Shown here piece by piece: positions 57,391-64,000 of a DNA stretch of 64,000 bases. The notes below the pieces were generated by a model, which worked only from the letters and a program-made list of their open reading frames with translations, searched no databases and was not told the origin of the DNA. The stretch is from Deinococcus aestuarii (GTDB lineage: Bacteria > Deinococcota > Deinococci > Deinococcales > Deinococcaceae), in the NCBI RefSeq assembly GCF_018863415.1, contig NZ_JAHKSN010000025.1, positions 15,278 to 79,277 of the forward strand, written 5' to 3'. The position numbers and the translations under genes are program-made. Position 1 is the stretch's first letter; every line of letters starts with the position of its first letter.

Positions 57391-57780
57391 ATGAGACGCG
57401 CTCCCCTGCTCACGCTGCTGCTGGCCCTCGGGATTTCGGACGCCGGGGCGCGGGTGCGGCTGGGGGAGGTGCTGCCCCCCCACCCCTGGACCTCCGGTGA
57501 GCGCGAGGTCGTCGTCGTGTACTCGCACGACTGCGGCGACCTGGGCGAGTTGTGGGGGGCGGTGCTCGCGGCGGGGCTGCCCGTGCGGGCGGTGAACGCG
57601 GAGGACGTGCCCGCCCCGGCGCCAAAGGGGGTGAACGTCTGGCGCGGCCCGGAGGCGACCGCCTTCGCCCGCGCGCTGCGGGTGGGCGCCTACCCCACCG
57701 TGCTCCTCGTGCGGGAGGGCCGGGTGTTGAACGCCTGGGAGGGCAACTTTGGGGGCGATCTGGGGCTGGGGGGGCGGTGA
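57391..57780 (+). CDS. Exported thioredoxin-fold protein
   Basis: The product is 129 residues from ATG 57391; ATG 57379 is an alternative. A signal peptide (about 1-20, ending DAGA) precedes a thioredoxin-like domain: VVVVYSHDCGDLGELW with one cysteine (Cys48) instead of CXXC, and GAYPTVLLVREGRVLNAWEG with the cis-proline. The position just before ccdA suggests a periplasmic thiol partner in cytochrome c maturation; the single cysteine argues against plain disulfide reduction. Confidence 0.7.
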   Translation: MRRAPLLTLLLALGISDAGARVRLGEVLPPHPWTSGEREVVVVYSHDCGDLGELWGAVLAAGLPVRAVNAEDVPAPAPKGVNVWRGPEATAFARALRVGAYPTVLLVREGRVLNAWEGNFGGDLGLGGR

Positions 57781-58082
57781 TGTTCTCCCTCTCCCCTTGC
57801 GGGTGACTCGCAGAGCCGCGGAGCGGAGGGTTGGGGTGAGGGGGCGTGTGACCAGCACCAACGCCAGCAAGACGCCCTGCCTCACTCCCTGCCGCGCCGC
57901 ATGACGTTTGCGTTCACCCCCTCTGCTGCGCAGCTCTGCGAGTCCCAACCTCCCCCCTCAAGGGGGAGGAGCTAAAAACACCGTCTTCCTACTTGCCTTT
58001 CCGAGTAGGTCACAAGCAAAAACCAGAACTCTACTCCTCCCCGGGGACAGCCCGCCCTATGGCCCTGGGCTAGACTCGCCCC
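57781..58082. repeat. Intergenic dispersed repeat, copy B, with nested mini-repeats
   Basis: This 302-base gap holds no gene. Blocks 57,826-57,853 and 57,946-57,973 are exact inverted copies of two 28-base blocks at 40,062-40,184. Relative to copy A, copy B carries two extra short segments (about 57,806-57,825 and 57,922-57,945). These are near inverted copies of each other (ACTCGCAGAGCCGCG and CTGCGCAGCTCTGCGAGT) and look like nested insertions. The leaderless promoter of ccdA (TAGACT, 58,071-58,076) ends the gap. Confidence 0.7.
58071..58082 (+). promoter_or_regulatory. Leaderless promoter TAGACTCGCCCC before ccdA
   Basis: The string is identical in sequence and spacing to the elements before GTG 36739 and ATG 7206, with TAGACT exactly 6 bases before the start codon. 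Confidence 0.65.
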
Positions 58083-58750
<668 letters not shown>

Positions 58751-58766
<16 letters not shown>

Positions 58767-59443
58767 AGGGACGGGTTGTAGGAGAGGATCAGCCCCCACA
58801 ACCCATCCACGCCCTCCAGCTCCGCGACCTCTGGCTGAGGCTGGGCCGCGAGGTCATCCTGCGCGGCGTAACCCTCGACGTGCCGGCCGGAGAGAGCGTC
58901 ACCCTGCTCGGCGAGAACGGGGCGGGCAAGACGACGCTGCTGCGCGTCCTCGCGTCGGGGCTGCGGCCCACCCGGGGCGAGGGGCGGGTGCTGGGCTTCG
59001 ACCTGGGGGACGGGCGGGCGGTGCGCGAGTGCATCCACCTGATGCCGGTGGACGGCGGGCTGTACCCCGACCTGACTTGTACGGAAAACCTCGACTTCGC
59101 GCTGCGGATGCACGGGCAGAGAGGAAACGTAGCGGGAGGGCTGCGGCGGGTCGGGCTGGAGCGGGCTGCGGGCCGCCGCGTCCGCTTCCTGTCGGCGGGA
59201 ATGCGCAAACGCCTCGCCCTGGCCCGCGCGCACCTTCTCGCCCGGCCCGTGACCCTGGTGGACGAGCCCTTCGCCAACCTCGACGAGGGGGGGCGGGAGC
59301 TGACCCTGGAATTGCTCGGCGACCTCGCTTCGAGAGGCGTGACGCTGGTGATCGCCGCGCACGAGCCGCACCTCGCACGGCGGGTAGCCCCCCGGGCGGT
59401 GCGGCTGGTCGGCGGGAAGGTCGAGGAGGACCGTGGAACGTAG
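58751..59443 (+). CDS. ccmA: Haem exporter ATPase CcmA
   Basis: The 230-residue ABC ATPase has Walker A LLGENGAGKTTLLRVL, signature FLSAGMRKRLALARA and Walker B PVTLVDEPFANLDE. The LSAGM signature is typical of CcmA. No ATG, GTG or TTG is in frame after the ccdA stop, so GTG 58751 inside ccdA is the likely start, a 16-base overlap. It works with CcmB, CcmC and CcmD to load haem on CcmE. Confidence 0.9.
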
Positions 59444-59505
59444 GGCGTGGAAGACGGAGGGGGAGGCTCAACCCACCACGCCCCACGCTCCCCCCTCCAC
59501 GGTCC
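59428..59505. repeat. Palindromic element over the ccmA/ccmB junction
   Basis: GGACCGTGGA (59,428-59,437) and TCCACGGTCC (59,496-59,505) are exact arms. Inside them 59,439-59,450 pairs with 59,476-59,487 at 11 of 12. The 78-base element covers the ccmA stop and the first codons of ccmB, adding a polar head to CcmB. Confidence 0.6.
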
Positions 59506-60194
59506 GCCCGGCCCTCACCCTCGCCGCCAAGGACCTGCGGGTCGCCGGGCGGACGCGGGACACGCTGCTCGCCACCGCCTTTTTCGCGGGGCTGGTGCTC
59601 CTCGTGCTGGGGCTGGCGCTCGGCGGGGACGGCACGGCGCGGACTGTGGAGCAGACGGCGGGGGTCGCGGCGGGGGCGGTGTGGACGGCGCTCGCGCTCG
59701 CGGCGGCGGTGGGGGCGCAGCGGGCCTTCGCGCAGGAGCAGGAGGCGGGGGCGCTGGAGCAGCTCCTCCTCTACCCGGGGGCGCACGGGGCGCTGTACGT
59801 CGGCAAACTGCTGGGGGTGCTGGGTCCCCTCTTCCTCGTCGCGGCGTTCACCCTTCCGGCGGGCCTGATCCTCTTCGGGGCGGCGGGCGCGGGGCGGGCG
59901 GTGCCGTGGGGGGCGCTCGCCCTGGTGACCGCACTCGGCGTGATCGGCTTCGCGGCGGGGACGACTTTCTACGGCTCAATCACCGTCAACCTGCGGGCCC
60001 GCGAGGCGCTGCTTCCTGCCCTCGCCTTCCCCATCCTCGTGCCCGTGGTGATCGCCAGCGTCAAGGCGACTTCCCTCCTGCTCACGGGCGGGTGGACGCC
60101 GGAGGTCACGACCTGGCTGGTCTTCCTGGCGGCCTTCGACCTGGGAACGGTCATCCTGGCGACGCTGCTGTTCGGCTTCGCGGTGGAGGGGTGA
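59433..60194 (+). CDS. ccmB: Haem exporter permease CcmB
   Basis: The 253-residue membrane protein has six helices and the CcmB-type stretches AQEQEAGALEQLLLYPGAHGALYVGKLLG and GTTFYGSITVNLRAREALLPALAFPILVPVVIA. GTG 59433 overlaps ccmA by 11 bases. The first 28 residues are low-complexity, encoded by the palindromic element, and absent from typical CcmB; a later start is possible but none is obvious. Confidence 0.92.
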   Translation: MERRAWKTEGEAQPTTPHAPPSTVRPALTLAAKDLRVAGRTRDTLLATAFFAGLVLLVLGLALGGDGTARTVEQTAGVAAGAVWTALALAAAVGAQRAFAQEQEAGALEQLLLYPGAHGALYVGKLLGVLGPLFLVAAFTLPAGLILFGAAGAGRAVPWGALALVTALGVIGFAAGTTFYGSITVNLRAREALLPALAFPILVPVVIASVKATSLLLTGGWTPEVTTWLVFLAAFDLGTVILATLLFGFAVEG

Positions 60195-60216
60195 GGTTGG
60201 CCGGGTACAGTGGCCC

Positions 60217-61179
60217 ATGCCCACCGATGAGGCCAGCGTGGCCGCCGATGGTTTGAATCACCAACACACGACCGGGCCGCGCGGACACGAGCTGCTCGCC
60301 CTGCTCGAACGCGACCCCTCCGCTCGGCCCGACCACCTGAACCTCAACGGCTGCCACCTCCAGACCCTGCCCGAGAGTCTGCGCCGCTGCACGGGCGCGC
60401 GGGTCCTGAGCGTGTACGACAACGAATTGACGGCGGTGCCGGAGTGGGTGTGGAAGATGACGGGGCTCACGACCCTCAACCTGTCGGCGAACCGCCTGGC
60501 CGAGCTTGCCCCGGGGCTGGGCAGGCTGACCGGATTGCAGATGCTCGACCTCGGCCACAATGGGTTGAGCACGCTGCCGGACGTGCTCGGCGGGTTGCAA
60601 GAGGTGAGATTCCTGTACCTCAGCAACAACCGCCTGACCACGTTGCCCGACTCCCTGCGTCACCTGGGCTCGCTGCGCTACCTCAACGTCACCGACAACG
60701 CCTTGACTGCCCTTCCTGACTGGCTGGGCGAATTGGCGACCCTGGTAGAGTTTCGCGCGTACACCAACGCGCTCACGTCCCTGCCCGCCTCGCTGGGGGC
60801 GTTGGGCGAGCTGCGGGAGCTGCACGTCATGAACAACCGCCTGACCAGCCTGCCGCCCGAGTTAGGGAACTGCGCCCGGCTGGGCAAGCTGATGGCGCAG
60901 GGCAACGCCCTCACGACAATGCCCGAGGAGATCGGCAAACTCGGCGCCCTCACCGAGCTGGACCTGCGGTTCAACCACCTGACGGAGTTGCCCGCGTCGC
61001 TGGCCGAGCTGGAACACCTGCGCCTCCTCGATCTGCGGGCGAACGGGCTGACGGCGCTGCCGGAGGGGCTGGCCTTCCTCCCGAACCTGGAGAAACTAGA
61101 CCTGCGCTGGAATCGCCTGACCTCGCTGCCCCCGGCGTTCCGGCGGCTGGAGGAAAGAGGGTGCCTGATCTATACGTGA
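60217..61179 (+). CDS. Leucine-rich repeat protein
   Basis: The 320-residue protein is almost entirely built of about 11-12 LRRs of 23 residues (pattern LxxLxLxxNxLxxLPxxL), with a short head and tail. There is no signal peptide, kinase, GTPase or F-box part. It lies between ccmB and ccmC with a TACAGT element 5 bases before ATG 60217, so it has its own promoter. Its partner is unknown; cytoplasmic protein binding is the only safe inference. Confidence 0.88.
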   Translation: MPTDEASVAADGLNHQHTTGPRGHELLALLERDPSARPDHLNLNGCHLQTLPESLRRCTGARVLSVYDNELTAVPEWVWKMTGLTTLNLSANRLAELAPGLGRLTGLQMLDLGHNGLSTLPDVLGGLQEVRFLYLSNNRLTTLPDSLRHLGSLRYLNVTDNALTALPDWLGELATLVEFRAYTNALTSLPASLGALGELRELHVMNNRLTSLPPELGNCARLGKLMAQGNALTTMPEEIGKLGALTELDLRFNHLTELPASLAELEHLRLLDLRANGLTALPEGLAFLPNLEKLDLRWNRLTSLPPAFRRLEERGCLIYT

Positions 61180-61187
61180 GGGGCCCG

Positions 61188-61212
61188 TGGCTTGTCGCCT
61201 GTAGCCCGTAGA
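61188..61212. repeat. Degenerate copy of the 26-base dispersed repeat
   Basis: This matches 19 of 25 bases of the repeat at 13,463-13,488, between the LRR gene and the convergent lipoprotein gene. Confidence 0.45.
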
Positions 61213-61235
61213 CGGTCAAGTCCCCTTCCATAAGG

Positions 61236-61952
61236 TTACGAGCTTCCCGCCACCAGCAGCACCGCCCGTCCGTCGTGGTCCCCGGTCGTCTCGGCAGGTG
61301 TATCGAGGCGCGAGCCCATGTCCACGTACCCGGCCCGCCTGAACACGGTGCGGGTACTGAGCTTGTCGGCGAGGTCCTCGCGGGCAACCTGGAAGGAGCG
61401 GTAGGGGTGGCCGGGGCGGGGCAACAGGCGGACGCCTTCCAGGCTGAAGGCGCCCGTAAAGACGTACCCGTTCGTCACGGGAACGGGACCGAACATGCGC
61501 CCGTGGTTGTTGGGCACGAAGAAGGGGTCGTCGCTGAAGGCTTCGCCCGGTCCGGTGGGCAGCATGGAATAGAGCCTCCCGCCGACCTCCCCGAAATACC
61601 CGGTGCTGTGCCCACCCTTGGGACCGTACCCGGCGGCGTTCATCGCAGCCAGAAGGCGGACCGTGGCTTCCTCCGGACTCCGGGCCAAGCGGTCGATCAG
61701 GAGGACGTTGACCGGCTCGCGCAGGGTGCGCCCGCCGAGCCTCTCGCCGAGCCAGGTGGCGGGCACGAGGTCTTTCGTGATCATCCAGCGCCCGACCTCG
61801 CCTATGCCGGGCACCGTGACGGGCGCGCCCTCGGGGCGGTAGGTGGAGGGTTCGGGAAGGGGCGCGGCGGGGGCCGAGGCCGAGGGGGCGCAGGCGGTCA
61901 GCGTCAGGGCGGCGAGGGCCAGGGCAACGGTCAGGGGGCGGGCAGACTTCAT
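61236..61952 (-). CDS. Hypothetical lipoprotein, 238 residues
   Basis: The signal peptide ends LTLTAC (lipobox Cys21). The mature protein contains PVNVLLIDRLARSPEEATVRLLAAMNAAGYG and FFVPNNHGRMFGPVPV, which faintly resemble the soluble domain of LssY-like proteins; I would not name it on that basis. It is convergent with the LRR gene and divergent from ccmC. Confidence 0.75.
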   Translation of the reverse strand: MKSARPLTVALALAALTLTACAPSASAPAAPLPEPSTYRPEGAPVTVPGIGEVGRWMITKDLVPATWLGERLGGRTLREPVNVLLIDRLARSPEEATVRLLAAMNAAGYGPKGGHSTGYFGEVGGRLYSMLPTGPGEAFSDDPFFVPNNHGRMFGPVPVTNGYVFTGAFSLEGVRLLPRPGHPYRSFQVAREDLADKLSTRTVFRRAGYVDMGSRLDTPAETTGDHDGRAVLLVAGSS

Positions 61953-62169
61953 AGGGCACCTCTTGGCTTTGCAGCTCCACGACTCCGGGGGAGGGCGGCG
62001 GGTTGAGAGCCTCACCGTACCCTATCCGCAGGGGCACTCCCTCTCCATGCGCCGGGGGGACACTCGCACTTGTCCCTTCCGCGCCAGGACGCGATTCTGT
62101 GGGCACGAGAGCACGCCGCACCCCCGGTCACGGTGACCTTCACGGGCGCGGCTCAGAATGGGGTCTGAC

Positions 62170-62872
<703 letters not shown>

Positions 62873-62880
<8 letters not shown>

Positions 62881-62992
62881 GTACGCCGCCTACGTGATCG
62901 TGGTGTACGTGGTGACCCTGCTGCTGCTGGGGGCCTACCTCGTGTGGATGTGGGCGCGGCTGCGGATGAACCGTGAGGAGGAGCCAAGGTGA
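62873..62992 (+). CDS. ccmD: Haem exporter subunit CcmD
   Basis: This is a 39-residue protein from GTG 62873 to TGA 62992, beginning DKYAAYVIVVYVV. It has one membrane helix followed by WARLRMNREEE, the tiny CcmD pattern. It overlaps ccmC by 8 bases and ccmE by 4, so the three are translationally coupled. CcmD helps release haem-loaded CcmE from the CcmABC complex. Confidence 0.88.
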
Positions 62993-63447
62993 CCCTGCCC
63001 TCTCCCCTGCCGCAGGCGCGGCGGCGTAAGCGCAGCCCGCTGCCCACCGTCCTCGGCATCGTCGCCCTGGTCGCGCTGACGGCCTTCATCGCCTTCGGGA
63101 ACCTGGGCAAGAGCCTGGAGTACTTCGTCACGCCGACCGAGTACGTGCAGCAGCGCGCGGAGCTGGAGGGGCGGCCCCTGCGGATCGGCGGCCTCGTGCG
63201 GGCGGTGCAGTACGACCCGCAGACGCTGGACCTGAAGTTCAACGTGACGGACGGCGGCGCGAGTTTCCCGGTGCAGTACCGGGGGGCGGTGAGCGACCTC
63301 TTCAAGGAAAACCAGGGGGTCGTGGTGCGCGGCGAGTTCCAGGGCAACACCTTCCACGCCTCCGAACTCGTGGTGAAGCACTCCGAGGAGTACCACGTGC
63401 CGCAGACGCAGGCCGAGCTCAAAGACCTGCTGCGGCAGAGCGAGTGA
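62989..63447 (+). CDS. ccmE: Cytochrome c haem chaperone CcmE
   Basis: The 152-residue protein has one anchor helix (about 20-40) and the OB-fold haem chaperone domain. The covalent haem ligand His131 and partner Tyr135 are visible in VVKHSEEYHVP, matching E. coli His130/Tyr134. LRIGGLV and FNVTDGGASFPVQYRG are family blocks. GTG 62989 overlaps ccmD (GTGA). Confidence 0.94.
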   Translation: MTLPSPLPQARRRKRSPLPTVLGIVALVALTAFIAFGNLGKSLEYFVTPTEYVQQRAELEGRPLRIGGLVRAVQYDPQTLDLKFNVTDGGASFPVQYRGAVSDLFKENQGVVVRGEFQGNTFHASELVVKHSEEYHVPQTQAELKDLLRQSE

Positions 63448-63460
63448 GGACTCGCGCCAG

Positions 63461-64000
63461 ATGCTGAACCTGATCTCCTTCCAATCGAGCGCGCTCGGGG
63501 CGCTGGGGCAACTGGCCCTCCTGGCGGCCCTCGCCTTCACGCTGGGCGGCACGTGGCTCGCGGTCGTCGGGGGTCTCAAGGCCGACACCCGGGCGACCGA
63601 GGCGGCGCGGCGGGCGGTGTGGGCGGTCTTCGCCCTCGTGAGCCTCGCCACGCTGACGCTGATGGCGGCGCTGCTGGGAGACGACTTCTCGGTGCGCTAC
63701 GTCGCCGAACACTCCATGCGGGCCTCACCGACCTGGGTGAAGGTGACGAGCCTGTGGGGGGCGCTGGAGGGGTCGATCCTGCTGTGGGCGTGGCTGCTCG
63801 CGGGCTTCGCCTTCGTGCTGAGCCTGACCCTGCGGCGCGACGCCCTGCGGCCCTGGGCGCTCGGCGCGATGTTCGTCAACCTGCTCTTCTTCGTGGGCGT
63901 GTGCGCGACGGTCGCCAGCCCCTTCACGCCCGTTTCGCAGGTGCTGACCGACGGGCGCGGCCCCAACCCGGCCCTGCAAAACCACTGGATGATGGCCGTC
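63461..64000 (+). CDS. ccmF: Haem lyase subunit CcmF, N-terminal part
   Basis: The frame from ATG 63461 stays open for 180 codons to the end of the window. It shows several membrane helices, SLWGALEGSILLWAWLL, and DGRGPNPALQNHWM at the end, the conserved CcmF block that precedes the WWD region. It starts 13 bases after ccmE, so the ccmC-D-E-F order is kept. The C-terminal two thirds lie outside the window. Confidence 0.9.
   Translation, partial: MLNLISFQSSALGALGQLALLAALAFTLGGTWLAVVGGLKADTRATEAARRAVWAVFALVSLATLTLMAALLGDDFSVRYVAEHSMRASPTWVKVTSLWGALEGSILLWAWLLAGFAFVLSLTLRRDALRPWALGAMFVNLLFFVGVCATVASPFTPVSQVLTDGRGPNPALQNHWMMAV

Noticed and set aside
57806..57945. Inverted segments in the gap before ccdA as a terminator
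   Set aside because: The arms are about 100 bases apart and correspond to repeat-element pieces also found elsewhere, so a repeat is the better description.

Overview
The window is high-GC DNA from what is almost certainly a Deinococcus or close relative. The evidence is the bacillithiol gene bshC, SpoVS without other sporulation genes, a RecQ with two HRDC domains, a DUF1999 acetyltransferase otherwise known from Thermus and Deinococcus, a type I-E CRISPR array, and a TANNNT element placed exactly 6 bases before many start codons. That last signature implies widespread leaderless transcription, as known in Deinococcus. No phage, plasmid, integrase, transposase, tRNA or rRNA is visible.

Layout. 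Positions 1-10 kb hold housekeeping and stress genes: bshC, a nucleotidyltransferase/DUF402 pair, a U32 peptidase, a universal stress protein, two rhodaneses, a SufT-like factor, a MerR regulator, a membrane zinc protease and SpoVS. Positions 10.2-16.6 kb hold an ACT-domain gene, a complete potA-potB-potC-potD polyamine importer on the minus strand with 4-base overlaps, an AraC regulator and a DMT exporter. Positions 16.6-30.3 kb hold a B3/B4-domain protein, a DEDDh exonuclease broken by one amber codon, methionine aminopeptidase, an MFS exporter, an NAD(P)-binding protein with its Rrf2 regulator, recQ, an AcuI-like reductase, an acyl-CoA dehydrogenase and a membrane phospholipase-D-like protein.

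Positions 30,487-36,490 are one uninterrupted CRISPR array of 99 repeats and 98 spacers, followed by three or so decaying repeats. There are no cas genes in the window, so interference proteins must come from elsewhere.

Positions 36.7-48.5 kb hold an LCP cell-wall ligase, an unknown protein, an alpha-glucosidase, a Ser/Thr kinase, a manganese catalase, a patatin, signal peptidase I, DUF503, a CXXC-less HMA-like protein, DUF1999, ribokinase, a deaminase and an acyl-CoA ligase. Positions 48.6-54.4 kb hold three tandem paralogous lipoproteins, each with a calcium-dependent sugar-binding-like domain, Ig-like domains and a malectin-like domain. Their sequence is mosaic. Positions 54.5-64 kb hold a response regulator, a class A penicillin-binding protein, and a cytochrome c maturation locus: a thioredoxin-like protein, ccdA, ccmA, ccmB, then ccmC, ccmD, ccmE and the start of ccmF. 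An LRR protein and a lipoprotein lie between ccmB and ccmC.

Several dispersed repeat families thread through the window. Two of them form part of the recQ linker, one overlaps the ccmA/ccmB junction, and one occurs as two large inverted intergenic copies.
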